A stretch of 64,000 nucleotides of DNA from the NCBI GenBank assembly GCA_902362375.1, contig CABIVS010000003.1:223541-287540 (forward strand), read 5' to 3'. Positions within the stretch are counted from its first letter, which is position 1; every line of letters begins with the position of its first letter. Shown here piece by piece: positions 18,797 to 27,977 of the stretch. A program made the translations under genes and the position numbers. The DNA is from Bacteroidaceae bacterium. Its GTDB lineage: Bacteria; Bacteroidota; Bacteroidia; Bacteroidales; Bacteroidaceae. The notes beneath the pieces are model-generated. The model ran no database searches and was not told the origin of the DNA. It saw nothing but the letters and a program-made list of their open reading frames with translations.

Positions 18797-19981
18797 TTAT
18801 TTACTTTTTCCAATCCAAGTCAAACGTTTCCAGAGACCCTCAAAAGGACCATGTTTATGGTGTCGGAGCCACCACGAACAGAATACCATTTGTAATAGAA
18901 CAAAAAGGATGCCAAAAAGAAAACTATATGTGATTCCTAAATATCGTCCCAATTCGAATCCCCAATGATAGAACAAAAGAGAACCGAAAATAGATTGCCC
19001 GAGATAGTTCGTTAAACTCATTTTACCATAAGAGGTGAAACGCATAAAGAAACTGCGGTCTTTCACACGGTAGAAAGTCAACAGTAATCCTGTCACCAGT
19101 AATACCATGAAACTAAGGCTGCTGAATGAACTTAATATCAATTGTAGAGGAACAAGGACGGCACTCCGTTCGATGAATTCCGGCAACATATTATTTAATC
19201 CGTAGATGGGGAAGAAGCAGAGAAGCGAAATTGCCAATGCTTTTAGCCACAAGCGTTCGTTCTGTTCGCTATACAGGAAATATTTGCGGCGACCAACCAG
19301 CATTCCGAATAGGAATAGTCCCGGTGTTTGTAAGATACGTCCGTGTTCCAATGCCCAGGTCATGTTAGCCATTTGTCCTTCCCACATATTCATGCGGACT
19401 GTTTCAAGGAAGTTGCCATGCTTTTGCACGTCGAAAGCGATGCTGAAATAATAACCTGCCAGACTTTTACCTGCCACATAGTCAGGATTGCATAAGGCAT
19501 AGATCAATTTTGCCCAGTCGATAGGTTGAAGGATTAATAAAGTAGCAAAGATGGCAACTGTACGGTCACTCATCCGGCAAAATATCGGCAGGATAATTCC
19601 TAAAATCGCATACATGGTTAATATTTCACCGGTAAAGAAAGCGGCATTGAATTGTCCTATAATGAACAGGATGAATAATCTCCATAAAAAACGCAGGCGG
19701 AAATCTTTCCCTCTCCGTTGTTGGTTATTGTCCTGAATATAGAAACTGAAACCGAATAGCAAAGCAAATACAGCGTATGCTTTATTGCTGAATGTGAAGA
19801 ATAATCCTCTCCAGATTGCCTGATCGGTAAATTTCATCCATTCAAAAGGGACTTCTTCCGGAAAAGAATAGAAATTAAAGTGTTCAATACTGTGCAAGAG
19901 GATGATTCCCATTACTGCCAATCCTCTTAATACGTCGGCCACGTCTATTCGGGCATTGGTTTCGGCGATTTTACTTTCCAT
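18797..19981 (-). CDS. DUF418-family polytopic membrane protein
   Basis: 394 aa. N-terminal RIDVADVLRGLAVMGIILLH is the hallmark of the YeiB/DUF418 group, also related to acyltransferase-3-like membrane proteins. About nine to ten hydrophobic helices follow. The C-terminal DUF418 domain carries SYGKMSLTNYLGQSIFGSL and W-L--HKHGPFEGLWKRLTW. Suggested roles for relatives include transport or membrane acylation, but the function is not established. First gene of a minus-strand pair with the TPR gene. Confidence 0.87.
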   Translation of the reverse strand: MESKIAETNARIDVADVLRGLAVMGIILLHSIEHFNFYSFPEEVPFEWMKFTDQAIWRGLFFTFSNKAYAVFALLFGFSFYIQDNNQQRRGKDFRLRFLWRLFILFIIGQFNAAFFTGEILTMYAILGIILPIFCRMSDRTVAIFATLLILQPIDWAKLIYALCNPDYVAGKSLAGYYFSIAFDVQKHGNFLETVRMNMWEGQMANMTWALEHGRILQTPGLFLFGMLVGRRKYFLYSEQNERLWLKALAISLLCFFPIYGLNNMLPEFIERSAVLVPLQLILSSFSSLSFMVLLVTGLLLTFYRVKDRSFFMRFTSYGKMSLTNYLGQSIFGSLLFYHWGFELGRYLGITYSFLFGILFVLLQMVFCSWWLRHHKHGPFEGLWKRLTWIGKSK

Positions 19982-20038
19982 GTTTTTTTAGCTATTGTTA
20001 TTAATAAGATTAATATTTGTTCCAAGAGGAATATATTC

Positions 20039-20115
20039 AGGCACGGATTACGCGGATTACACGGCTTCAAAAAGATTGCGCAGCCAAAACCGTGTAATCC
20101 GCGTAATCCGTGCCT
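20039..20115. repeat. Perfect 26-bp inverted repeat element (GGATTACRC type)
   Basis: Left arm 20039-20064 and right arm 20090-20115 are exact inverted copies, with a 25-nt loop. Each arm contains two tandem 9-bp units, GGATTACGC and GGATTACAC. It lies between two minus-strand genes (porin end and DUF418 start) in a gap of 236 bp with no gene. It could act as a hairpin in RNA, but no T-run follows on either side. Confidence 0.9.
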
Positions 20116-20217
20116 AATTCCTTATTTATAATTTCATTCATAACCCTATGGGAATGAATGATAGTCTGTTTTCAACTACTACGATTAATACTTAATACTT
20201 GACACTCAATACTTGAA

Positions 20218-21261
20218 TTAAAACCTCACCTGTACCTGTGCCTGTATCAGATTGGAATCTTTCTGTCCATCTCCTTTTTTGTCACAAAAGGTATATTGTG
20301 CCTGCAATCGACATCTGGGATAAAACCAGTATTGTACGCCTGCAATATAGTTATTTTGTTTGAAATCTGCGCTCTTGTTCGGGTTGAAATAATCGTACGA
20401 AGCGATGAAATCGAAATTCCGTGCAAAGCGTAGGCTTCCCGTTGCATAGAAGCCTTCACTTGTCACACTTCGGTCTTTTCCGCCAAGATATTCCGTATGC
20501 AGATTAAAAGTCGGAGTAGTGACAACACCTCCTGCACTCCAACGTTTCTTGGCGTAATTTTCTCCCGCTTTGATTCCGGTATATTCCGAATCGGCTATGG
20601 CGTGCCCTGTTCCGCGGATGAACGAACCACCTACGGATAACCATTTCAGAGGATAAACCATCAAATTGCCGACCACATCTTTCTGGTTGTTTTTGTCTTT
20701 GGTATTCAATCCCTGCCCGTTCATTACGGCCACTTTATATTGCAGGAAGTCTCGAAATACTTTCCCATGAAGCATCATGCCAATATCCCGTCCGGAAGTC
20801 ATTCCGTAACACTTATCGCTACCGCTTACTCCTGCCAGATAGCAGACAGATTGTGAATAGCAATTAATAAGTTCTACTGTAGTAGGAGACAATTCGTTTT
20901 CTATGGTATAAGGAACTTTGAATTCACCGATACGTGCCGTAAGTCCGGGGAGAAACTGATAATCGGTATATACTTCGAGTAGCATACCGCCATTGTAGAA
21001 GTCATACATAAAGTCGCAAGTCCACCGTTTGGTGATCTTTCCATGTGCCATGAAAATGATTCGTTTGATGTCGAATGTATTGTCAGGATTCGCTGCATCG
21101 TCGTATGTATATCCCAGCTGGGCATATCCGGAGAGGCTAATTCGTTCTTTCAGCGTGTTGACAACCTGATTTAGTGGCGTTTGTTCTTGTGCAAGAAGGG
21201 CATTTTGCATACCTATTATACATAATACAAAAGTGAAGAGTTTAAGTAGTGTTTTTCGCAT
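20218..21261 (-). CDS. Phosphate-selective porin O/P-like outer membrane protein
   Basis: 347 aa with a signal peptide (MRKTLLKLFTFVLCIIGMQN, cleavage after LLAQ). The mature part alternates hydrophobic residues as in a beta-barrel and ends in an aromatic residue (QVQVRF). Family traits of OprO/OprP-like porins: SLSGYAQLGYTYDD, FDIKRIIFMAHGKIT, KWTCDF-type strands, RIGEFKVPYTIENELSP and GMMLHGKVF. A channel for anions is the family expectation; substrate here unknown. 10 bp downstream of the binding lipoprotein gene, in the same direction, so the pair is probably cotranscribed. Confidence 0.85.
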   Translation of the reverse strand: MRKTLLKLFTFVLCIIGMQNALLAQEQTPLNQVVNTLKERISLSGYAQLGYTYDDAANPDNTFDIKRIIFMAHGKITKRWTCDFMYDFYNGGMLLEVYTDYQFLPGLTARIGEFKVPYTIENELSPTTVELINCYSQSVCYLAGVSGSDKCYGMTSGRDIGMMLHGKVFRDFLQYKVAVMNGQGLNTKDKNNQKDVVGNLMVYPLKWLSVGGSFIRGTGHAIADSEYTGIKAGENYAKKRWSAGGVVTTPTFNLHTEYLGGKDRSVTSEGFYATGSLRFARNFDFIASYDYFNPNKSADFKQNNYIAGVQYWFYPRCRLQAQYTFCDKKGDGQKDSNLIQAQVQVRF

Positions 21262-21271
21262 GAGTCAGTTG

Positions 21272-22240
21272 TTATTTGATTATGGTTGATACTGTGGGGA
21301 TAAACGTAGTGTCAATCAGATTCTTTTCAGAGTAGGTTTGGGGTATTCGGTGGTTTTCTTTCAACCAGTGTATAGCCTTGTCTATCGCTTCAGCGGAGGG
21401 GCGTTTTGCTTTTTGATAACCGGGGAGGGCAACGAGCCCTGTCAGATTTTCGGGCACACCTATTTCTATCAGTACTTGTTCCCATTCTTTCTGCGGGTGC
21501 ATTTTTATATAATTTACTCCCAGGTTATATCCTGTGATGAGTAACTCGATTTCTTTTCTCTTTTCGTTGAGTGCTTTTCGTGAAAAAGCGGTAGCGGTGA
21601 AATCGATACCCAGCTCTTGCGTACTTACCAATGAACGATGTTTATTGTTCATGGCGATGGATGCGGCAGGATCGGGCAGGAAAGAGGCGTCAATCTGATT
21701 GTACTGCAACATTTGCAGGCGGAGAGGAAGCTGGCCGATTCCCGGTATGTTTATTTCCGTATGCTTGATTCCGGCTTTGCTTAATAGCTGGTCGGTGGCA
21801 TATTCGATAACTGTGTTGCGCGATACAGCGATATTCTTTTCCTTGAGCTGTTCCAGTTGGTTGATATTACTTTCTTTGGAGACAATGAAGCAGAAATAAC
21901 CGTCATTCTTCAGGATGAATGCTAAATCAGTATGATGAATAGCTTGTAATGCTACCGCACTGGGATAATCAGTAATCATGCCATCCATTTTCCGGGTTTG
22001 GAAAGCAGCGTTTCGGTCGTTGGCAGAGTTGAATGAAAGAATGGTCAAGTCCAGTCCTAATGAGTCGTAAATGCCTTGCGTTTTGGCTATATGAAAAGGA
22101 AGTCCGTCTAGTGTAGGCATCATGCCTAAGGTAAGTGGTTGCAGTTCGGCTAGAGGTAAAAAAGAGCTGTCTCCTTTCTTACTCTGGCAAGAGTAAAGGA
22201 AGAAAAGGATGAACCAAAAGAATAGTACCGGTCTTTTCAT
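21272..22240 (-). CDS. NMT1/SsuA-type ABC transporter substrate-binding lipoprotein
   Basis: 322 aa with a lipoprotein signal (MKRPVLFFWFILFFLYSC, lipidated Cys18). The periplasmic-binding fold of the NMT1/THI5-like group is evident: LTLGMMPTLDGLPFHIAKTQ, GIYDSLGLDLTILSFNSAND, KMDGMITDYPSAVALQ and NQIDASFLPDPAASIAM. Relatives bind sulfonates, nitrate, taurine or thiamine precursors. No permease or ATPase gene is adjacent; the partner gene instead encodes a porin. That makes the substrate and the transporter unknown. Confidence 0.85.
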   Translation of the reverse strand: MKRPVLFFWFILFFLYSCQSKKGDSSFLPLAELQPLTLGMMPTLDGLPFHIAKTQGIYDSLGLDLTILSFNSANDRNAAFQTRKMDGMITDYPSAVALQAIHHTDLAFILKNDGYFCFIVSKESNINQLEQLKEKNIAVSRNTVIEYATDQLLSKAGIKHTEINIPGIGQLPLRLQMLQYNQIDASFLPDPAASIAMNNKHRSLVSTQELGIDFTATAFSRKALNEKRKEIELLITGYNLGVNYIKMHPQKEWEQVLIEIGVPENLTGLVALPGYQKAKRPSAEAIDKAIHWLKENHRIPQTYSEKNLIDTTFIPTVSTIIK

Positions 22241-22282
22241 ACCTCGTTTTTATAAATAAGAGGACCTCTTTTTTTATAAATA

Positions 22283-22312
22283 GGGGCAACTCTTTTCACA
22301 AAGAACTGCCCC
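22283..22312 (-). terminator. Possible terminator hairpin after pgk
   Basis: GGGGCA-AC-TCTT pairs with AAGA-AC-TGCCCC across a short loop, with one two-base mismatch. The downstream tail on the minus strand is TATTTATAAA, not a clean T-run. The same gap holds two copies of TTTTATAAATA. Confidence 0.4.
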
Positions 22313-22345
22313 GACCAACATTTTTGTGTGAAATTAACAATAATC

Positions 22346-23605
22346 TTATTCTTGAATAGCAGCGATACCCGGAAGAACTTTTCCTTCGATTGCTTCGAGC
22401 AATGCGCCACCACCAGTTGAAACATAAGACACACCGTTAGCCAAACCGAACTTGTTAACGCAAGCTACAGAGTCGCCACCACCTACGAGTGAGAATGCGC
22501 CTTTCTTAGTTGCTTCAACGATTGCTTCACCTACTGCACGTGAACCGTGAGTGAAGTTATCAAATTCGAATACGCCTGTAGGACCGTTCCAAAGAATAGT
22601 CTTAGATTCTTTGATCACGTTAGCGAAGATTTCTTCAGTCTTAGGACCGATGTCAAGACCTTCCCATCCGTCAGGAATTTCGTCAACAGCACAGAATTTA
22701 GTATTTGCATCGTTAGAGAATGCGTCAGCAATCTTAGCGTCAACAGCCAATACCAGGTTTACACCTTTTTCTTTAGCTTTCTTTATCAAATCCAAAGCCA
22801 GGTCAAGTTTGTCGTCCTCACAGATAGAGATACCGATTTTACCCCCCATTGCTTTAGTAAATGTATAAGTCATACCACCGGCGATGATCAGGTTGTCCAC
22901 CTTGCTCAACAGGTTTTCGATGATTTCGATCTTAGAAGAAACTTTAGAACCACCCATGATAGCAGTGAACGGACGTTGGATGTCGTTCAATACTTTATCA
23001 ACAGCTTTCACTTCTTTCTCCATCAAGTAACCGAACATCTTGTTGTTTACGTCGAAATATTTAGCGATCAATGCTGTAGAAGCGTGTGCACGGTGGGCAG
23101 TACCGAATGCGTCGTTTACGTAGCAGTCAGCGTAAGAAGCCAATTTCTTGGTAAATTCTTTCTGGCTTTCTTTTACAGCTTTCTTAGCAGCAGCTTTTTC
23201 TTCGTCAGTTGCATCTTCTGCCAAACCTCTTGGTTTGCCTTCTTCTTCAGCGTAGAAACGAAGGTTTTCGAGCAACAGCACTTCTCCCGGTTGCAGAGCA
23301 GCAGCTTTTACAGCAGCTTCTTCGCCCATGCAGTCGTTAGCGAACTGAACCTCAACGCCCAGCAGTTCAGACAGATGCTTGATGATATGTTTCAAAGAGA
23401 ACTTATCGGCAACGCCTTTCGGACGGCCCAGGTGAGAGCCAATGATGATGCTTCCGCCGTCTGCCAGAATCTTCTTCAAAGTAGGAAGAGCTGCACGCAT
23501 ACGAGTGTCATCTGTAATGTTGAAGTTTTCGTCCAGGGGTACATTGAAGTCCACGCGAACAAATGCCTTTTTACCGGCAAAATTGAATTTGTCAATTGTC
23601 TGCAT
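22346..23605 (-). CDS. pgk: Phosphoglycerate kinase
   Basis: Glycolytic enzyme: transfers phosphate from 1,3-bisphosphoglycerate to ADP. 419 aa, full length. Motifs in order: [20 protein letters not shown] (3-phosphoglycerate site), [51 protein letters not shown] stretch [24 protein letters not shown] and the nucleotide-binding C-terminus [13 protein letters not shown] and STGGGALLE. Heavily biased to a set of preferred codons such as AAA/GAA/GGT-type, as for highly expressed genes. Own promoter at 23660-23667. Confidence 0.97.
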   Translation of the reverse strand: MQTIDKFNFAGKKAFVRVDFNVPLDENFNITDDTRMRAALPTLKKILADGGSIIIGSHLGRPKGVADKFSLKHIIKHLSELLGVEVQFANDCMGEEAAVKAAALQPGEVLLLENLRFYAEEEGKPRGLAEDATDEEKAAAKKAVKESQKEFTKKLASYADCYVNDAFGTAHRAHASTALIAKYFDVNNKMFGYLMEKEVKAVDKVLNDIQRPFTAIMGGSKVSSKIEIIENLLSKVDNLIIAGGMTYTFTKAMGGKIGISICEDDKLDLALDLIKKAKEKGVNLVLAVDAKIADAFSNDANTKFCAVDEIPDGWEGLDIGPKTEEIFANVIKESKTILWNGPTGVFEFDNFTHGSRAVGEAIVEATKKGAFSLVGGGDSVACVNKFGLANGVSYVSTGGGALLEAIEGKVLPGIAAIQE

Positions 23606-23659
23606 AATACTCTATTTTTATTTAAAAGTGTTTTTAAAATTCTTCTTTTAGAACGACTG

Positions 23660-23667
23660 CAAAGTTA
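23660..23667 (-). promoter_or_regulatory. -7 box for pgk
   Basis: TAACTTTG on the minus strand, matching TAnnTTTG; leader of about 50 nt to the ATG at 23605. Confidence 0.55.
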
Positions 23668-23698
23668 CTATTTATTTCGGTTCCTTGCTATTAAATCG

Positions 23699-24376
23699 TT
23701 ATTTATTCTTGGCTTTTGGTTCCTCTTTTGTAACTTTATAGGTGTTACAGAAATATTTGCACATCATTTGCAAACCACAGGTGTCACATTTGGGAGTACG
23801 TGCCTGACAAACGTAACGGCCGTGCAGGATGAGCCAGTGATGGGCAATCGGTATGAGCTTTTCAGGAATATTCTTCACCAGTTCTTTTTCCACGCTGAAC
23901 GGGGTGGTGCAACTGTCCGGGACCAGTCCGATGCGGTGGCTGACACGGAACACGTGTGTATCTACCGCCATTGCCGCTTTTTTGAATACAACCGACTGAA
24001 TCACATTGGCTGTCTTTCTTCCTACACCGGGCAACTTTATCAGATCTTCCAGATTATCCGGCACCTCGCTATTGAAGTCATTCACCAGCATCTTTGCCAT
24101 GCCGACCAGATGTTTGGCTTTGTTGTTGGGATAAGACACGCTTCGTATGTATTCGAAAATCACTTCCGGCGTAGTGGCAGCCAGTGCTTCCGGAGTCGGA
24201 AAATCTTTATACAAAGGAGGAGTGATGATATTCACCCGTTTGTCCGTGCATTGTGCAGAAAGAATAACAGCGATCAGCAACTCATACGGATTGTTGTAAT
24301 GCAGTTCGGTTTCGGCTACAGGTATGTTGTCCTGAAACCAGGCGATTACTTTCTCATAACGTTCTTTCTTTCTCAT
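23699..24376 (-). CDS. nth: Endonuclease III (DNA glycosylase/AP lyase)
   Basis: Base excision repair of oxidised pyrimidines. 225 aa, typical length. The helix-hairpin-helix is LPGVGRKTANVI, whose Lys is the Schiff-base nucleophile in the family; the catalytic Asp lies in AVDTHVFRVSHRIGL. The C-terminal iron-sulfur cluster loop has Cys spacing C-x6-C-x2-C-x5-C (CQARTPKCDTCGLQMMC). Its ATG overlaps the stop of the upstream MFS gene by 4 bp (ATGA), so the two are translationally coupled. Confidence 0.95.
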   Translation of the reverse strand: MRKKERYEKVIAWFQDNIPVAETELHYNNPYELLIAVILSAQCTDKRVNIITPPLYKDFPTPEALAATTPEVIFEYIRSVSYPNNKAKHLVGMAKMLVNDFNSEVPDNLEDLIKLPGVGRKTANVIQSVVFKKAAMAVDTHVFRVSHRIGLVPDSCTTPFSVEKELVKNIPEKLIPIAHHWLILHGRYVCQARTPKCDTCGLQMMCKYFCNTYKVTKEEPKAKNK

Positions 24377-25572
24377 CGTAGCTTGTTTTTATGGTAATGA
24401 GGCGTCACTTTTAGTCTGAAATAGAGGGCGGAAACTACCGTCAGGCAGGCTCCGAAAAGATAGGCCTTATCAAATGTACTTATTTCTGCGATATATCCTC
24501 CGGTCAGCATACCGATGCCGATTCCTACATCCCAGGAAGTGAGGTAGGTAGAAGTCGCTGTTCCCCGCTGGCTGTTAGGGGCGAGGTTGACAAACAGCGT
24601 GTTAAATGCCGGAAACATAATGCCAAACCCGACACCCATTAATAATGCGATGCCAAAAAACAGCAGGGTACAGACGGTATCATTCCATTGAATCAGGTAT
24701 ACACAGGCTGAAAGCAGGAAGAAACTGAAAACAACCAGGTATAATCCGGCAGCTATTACTTGCGTTATTTTTCCGCGATCCACCAGTTTTCCTGAAAAGA
24801 TGCGGGAGATGGCCATACCGACTGCCATAAAGGTAAAGAAGAACCCGGTTTGTGTGTTCAATCCTATTTGGCGGGCGTACATGGCGACATAGTTAGTGGT
24901 CATTCCGTAAGGGATGGAAAGTAACAGCAGACTAAGTCCGGCAGGCAGTCCTTTCATCAGGATAAAGCGGTCGAGCGAGATCGGCTCCCGTTTCACAGGA
25001 GGCTTGTAGGGCGTTTTTACCAGACTTGCACATAGAAAACCTAAAATGCAGGAACCGAATGCATAACAGAATATCGTAGCAAAAGAAACTCCCGCATCAT
25101 GCAGAAACAGTCCGAACATCGGTCCGATGGACATGGCTGTGTTGTTGGTAAGCCCGTAATAACCTAAGCCTTCCCCTCGCCGGGAAGAGGGCATAATGTC
25201 TATCACTACCGTGTTTCCGCCTACTGTGACCATTCCGAAAGAGACTCCGTGAATGATTCGGAAGATAATAAATAAGGTAAGGGAACCGGCAATTAAATAT
25301 CCGCCGAACATCATCATGAAGATGAAGTAAGCAAACAGATAAAGAGGTTTCCGGGCAAACGTGTCGAGCAGATAGCCGGAAAACGGACGGATACAGAGGG
25401 CTGCCACCGTGTAGCAGGAGAGGACAATGCCGATAGTGGAATTTCCAGCCTGGAAGAATTCGGATAAATAGAACGGCAAAACAGGAATCAGCAACCAGAA
25501 ACCGAAGTATAGCAGGAAGTTGGCTGCCAAGATGAAACAATAACTGGGAGTAATGAGTCTATCCTTTGCCAT
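24373..25572 (-). CDS. Major facilitator superfamily transporter
   Basis: 399 aa from the ATG at 25572 (MAKDRLITPSYCFILAANFL), about 12 membrane segments. The MFS inter-helix signature appears as GYLLDTFARKPLY between helices 2 and 3 and as GKLVDRGKITQVI in the second half; SSRRGEGLGYYGLTNNTAM and NSQRGTATSTYLTSWDVGIG are the helix-5 and helix-11 regions. Drug or metabolite efflux of the YfcJ/SetA-like group is plausible; the substrate is unknown. A longer frame to 25623 would translate the arm of an inverted repeat and is rejected. Coupled to nth. Confidence 0.87.
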   Translation of the reverse strand: MAKDRLITPSYCFILAANFLLYFGFWLLIPVLPFYLSEFFQAGNSTIGIVLSCYTVAALCIRPFSGYLLDTFARKPLYLFAYFIFMMMFGGYLIAGSLTLFIIFRIIHGVSFGMVTVGGNTVVIDIMPSSRRGEGLGYYGLTNNTAMSIGPMFGLFLHDAGVSFATIFCYAFGSCILGFLCASLVKTPYKPPVKREPISLDRFILMKGLPAGLSLLLLSIPYGMTTNYVAMYARQIGLNTQTGFFFTFMAVGMAISRIFSGKLVDRGKITQVIAAGLYLVVFSFFLLSACVYLIQWNDTVCTLLFFGIALLMGVGFGIMFPAFNTLFVNLAPNSQRGTATSTYLTSWDVGIGIGMLTGGYIAEISTFDKAYLFGACLTVVSALYFRLKVTPHYHKNKLR

Positions 25573-25586
25573 AATGAATGTATTTG

Positions 25587-25720
25587 TTTCACCACAGAGG
25601 ACGCAGAGGACGCAGAGTCTCACGGAGTTTTTTCTTTCTAATGACTTTCTATGAAAAACGAGCCGTAGTTGATACGGCTGAAATAAGAACTCTGTGTCCT
25701 CTGCGTCCTCTGTGGTGAAA
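25587..25720. repeat. Long inverted repeat element (GAGGACGCA type)
   Basis: Arms 25587-25618 and 25689-25720, 32 bp each with one mismatch that would be a G-U pair in RNA, separated by 70 nt. Each arm holds two tandem 9-bp GAGGACGCA units after a TTTCACCACA lead. The loop carries a smaller hairpin, AGCCGTA / TACGGCT (25661-25679). It occupies the gap between pheS and the MFS gene and may separate their expression. Confidence 0.92.
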
Positions 25721-25726
25721 TCTAAT

Positions 25727-26746
25727 TTAGTAAGCGCTCTCGAATTCTTTTAGGAAGCGCGTATCGTTTTCAGAGAACATACGGAGGTCTTTCACCTGAT
25801 ATTTCAGGTTTGTGATACGCTCGATACCCATACCGAGAGCATAACCGCTGTATATTTTGCTGTCTATTCCGTTTGATTCAAGTACGTTCGGGTCTACCAT
25901 ACCGCAACCGAGGATTTCTACCCAGCCGGTGTGTTTACAGAACGGACATCCTTTGCCACCGCAGATGTTACAGCTGATATCCATTTCCGCACTTGGTTCG
26001 GTAAACGGGAAGTAAGACGGACGCAGACGAATTTTTGTATCAGCACCGAACATTTCTTTGGCGAAGAGCAGCAACACCTGCTTCAAGTCGGTGAATGATA
26101 CGTTTTTATCTACATACAGTGCTTCTACCTGATGGAAGAAACAGTGTGCGCGATAGCTGATAGCTTCGTTACGATATACACGTCCCGGACAGATGATGCG
26201 GATAGGAGGCTGTGACGTTTCCATCACACGGGTCTGTACAGAAGAAGTATGTGTACGCAATACTACGTCCGGGTGGGCTTCGATAAAGAAAGTATCCTGC
26301 ATATCGCGTGCCGGATGGTCTTCGGCAAAGTTCAGTGCCGAGAACACGTGCCAGTCATCTTCAATTTCCGGACCTTCGGCAATGCTGAATCCCAGACGGG
26401 CAAAGATATCAATGATTTCGTTCTTTACAATGGTGAGCGGGTGGCGTGTGCCGAGTTCCACAGGATAAGCCGAACGTGTCAAATCCAGTCCGTCACAATC
26501 GTTGTCCTGACTTTCAAACATTTCTTTCAGCGCGTTGATTTTGTCCTGCGCTTTTGTTTTCAGTTCATTCAGTCTCATGCCGACTTCTTTTTTCTGTTCG
26601 GCAGCTACGTTACGGAAATCTGCCATTAAGTCGTTAATGGCTCCCTTCTTACTTAGGTATTTGATGCGGAGAGCTTCGAGTTCTTCGGCATTGGAGGCGT
26701 GTAAGGCTTCCACCTCTTTCAGAAGTTGTTCAATCTTAGCTATCAT
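25727..26746 (-). CDS. pheS: Phenylalanyl-tRNA synthetase alpha subunit
   Basis: 339 aa, standard length. Class II catalytic subunit that charges tRNA-Phe together with PheT (not in the window). N-terminal coiled coil for tRNA binding (residues 1-85, MIAKIEQLLKEVEALHASNA). Catalytic core motifs: HPARDMQDTFFI, LRTHTSSVQTRVM, the motif 2 region GRVYRNEAISYRAHCFFHQV, and motif 3 GMGIERITNLKY. ILGCGMVDPNVLE is also conserved. Promoter at 26789-26796, divergent from the next gene. Confidence 0.97.
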   Translation of the reverse strand: MIAKIEQLLKEVEALHASNAEELEALRIKYLSKKGAINDLMADFRNVAAEQKKEVGMRLNELKTKAQDKINALKEMFESQDNDCDGLDLTRSAYPVELGTRHPLTIVKNEIIDIFARLGFSIAEGPEIEDDWHVFSALNFAEDHPARDMQDTFFIEAHPDVVLRTHTSSVQTRVMETSQPPIRIICPGRVYRNEAISYRAHCFFHQVEALYVDKNVSFTDLKQVLLLFAKEMFGADTKIRLRPSYFPFTEPSAEMDISCNICGGKGCPFCKHTGWVEILGCGMVDPNVLESNGIDSKIYSGYALGMGIERITNLKYQVKDLRMFSENDTRFLKEFESAY

Positions 26747-26788
26747 ATTTTTGATGTATTGTTATTCAGTTTCTTAGTAAAAACCGTG

Positions 26789-26796
26789 CAAAGATA
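26789..26796 (-). promoter_or_regulatory. -7 box for pheS
   Basis: TATCTTTG on the minus strand, 43 nt before the ATG. Divergent with the box at 26828-26835. Confidence 0.55.
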
Positions 26797-26827
26797 TAAT
26801 TTTATCACGAACCATCGAAATAATTTG

Positions 26828-26835
26828 TATCTTTG
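26828..26835 (+). promoter_or_regulatory. -7 box for the TonB-C protein gene
   Basis: TATCTTTG, 31 nt before the ATG at 26867; makes the upstream in-frame extension to 26726 unlikely. Confidence 0.55.
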
Positions 26836-26866
26836 TTGCCGATATGTACCGAAAATCCGGCAACTT

Positions 26867-27883
26867 ATGAAAAAGATTGTTTTCTGTCTTCTGTTTTTAA
26901 CCTTTTCTTTTCGCCTTGCGGCCCAAATTGACTATTTGGAGCCGGTGAAGCCTTTTTCCACTTATACAGGCGAGTTAGGCGAATATTATCGTAGTGTGTT
27001 TTCTTTACTTAATACAGGCTTCCAGAAACAGCCTTATGCGCATTTTGCAGCTATCCCTTCCTTTTCGCCGGAGTATGCGATGTCGGTAGAGAAGAGGAAC
27101 GGGCGTCATACGCTGGTTTCGAACACATTATCGCGTACTTATTGGCAGGCAGAGAAGGGGACGGTGACGGTGGATACTAAATCGGTTGTCATTAGTGCTT
27201 CCCTATATCACTCTTTAGGGGCTATCTTTCGTTTGGTGACAGAGCAGGTACAGGATTTGGACGGTTCTACGGCTGGTTTGGATGGAATTGTTTATTTTTT
27301 CTCTTCTACGAATGCCAAAGGTAAAGAGCAGATGGGACGTAAATGGTCGCCGGAAAAGGGAACGTTGATGGAACGTCTCGTGTTGGTTTGTCAGTCGGCT
27401 TATATGTTATCCCGAGGGGAAAATATTTCGGAACAGACGTTGGCAGTGGAGGCTGCTGCTTTATTAAAAGCATTGCAACAGCGTACCAAGGAAGAGCCGG
27501 ATGCTTATAAGCGGCCGATGTATATCGGAATTTATCCGGTGGGGCCCCGTTCAAAGACAGTTTCCGGAAGACAGGTGGAGGAACCTGCTCATTTCTCTGC
27601 GATGACTCCGGAAGAATATATTGCCAGTGAAATGGTTTATCCGTCAGGGCTTTTGGAGAAGAATGTTTCGGGTTATGCTTTATGTGAGTTTACTATTGAT
27701 AAAGAAGGGGTTATCCTTCGTCCTCATATTCTACGTTCCACTCATCCGGAATTTGCAGAGGAGGCTCTCCGCATTGTCAAAGGGATGCCGAAATGGTCAC
27801 CTGCATTGGTGGGAGGAAAGCCGGCGGATAGTAATTACACTCTTTATGTTCCTTTCCGTCCGCAACTCTATCGGAATAAATAA
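26867..27883 (+). CDS. Exported protein with C-terminal TonB-like domain
   Basis: 338 aa from the ATG at 26867. Signal peptide MKKIVFCLLFLTFSFRLAAQ, so a periplasmic protein without the membrane anchor and Pro-rich spacer of true TonB. Residues about 245-332 look like a TonB C-terminal domain: YPSGLLEKNVSGYALCEFTI, DKEGVILRPHILRSTHPEFA, EEALRIVKGMPKWSPALVGG and YVPFRPQL. The N-terminal 240 residues have no family I recognise. The TonB-C fold in such stand-alone proteins can bind peptidoglycan or partner proteins; coupling to outer-membrane receptors is uncertain. Monocistronic. Confidence 0.8.
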   Translation: MKKIVFCLLFLTFSFRLAAQIDYLEPVKPFSTYTGELGEYYRSVFSLLNTGFQKQPYAHFAAIPSFSPEYAMSVEKRNGRHTLVSNTLSRTYWQAEKGTVTVDTKSVVISASLYHSLGAIFRLVTEQVQDLDGSTAGLDGIVYFFSSTNAKGKEQMGRKWSPEKGTLMERLVLVCQSAYMLSRGENISEQTLAVEAAALLKALQQRTKEEPDAYKRPMYIGIYPVGPRSKTVSGRQVEEPAHFSAMTPEEYIASEMVYPSGLLEKNVSGYALCEFTIDKEGVILRPHILRSTHPEFAEEALRIVKGMPKWSPALVGGKPADSNYTLYVPFRPQLYRNK

Positions 27884-27977
27884 GCAACTTTGCATCCAAA
27901 GTCCGATTAATAAAAAAAAGAGATATTGCATTTATAAGTTGAACTTATACTCTCTCCAATAAATAAAAAAAATAAAT

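Noticed and set aside
22547..24397. 616-codon open frame on the plus strand
   Set aside because: It is antisense to pgk and nth, both of which show full family motifs; the frame arises from codon bias of the highly expressed pgk gene.
25573..25623. N-terminal extension of the MFS protein (reads LCVLCVLCGE)
   Set aside because: It is translation of the inverted-repeat arm; the ATG at 25572 gives the normal N-terminus.
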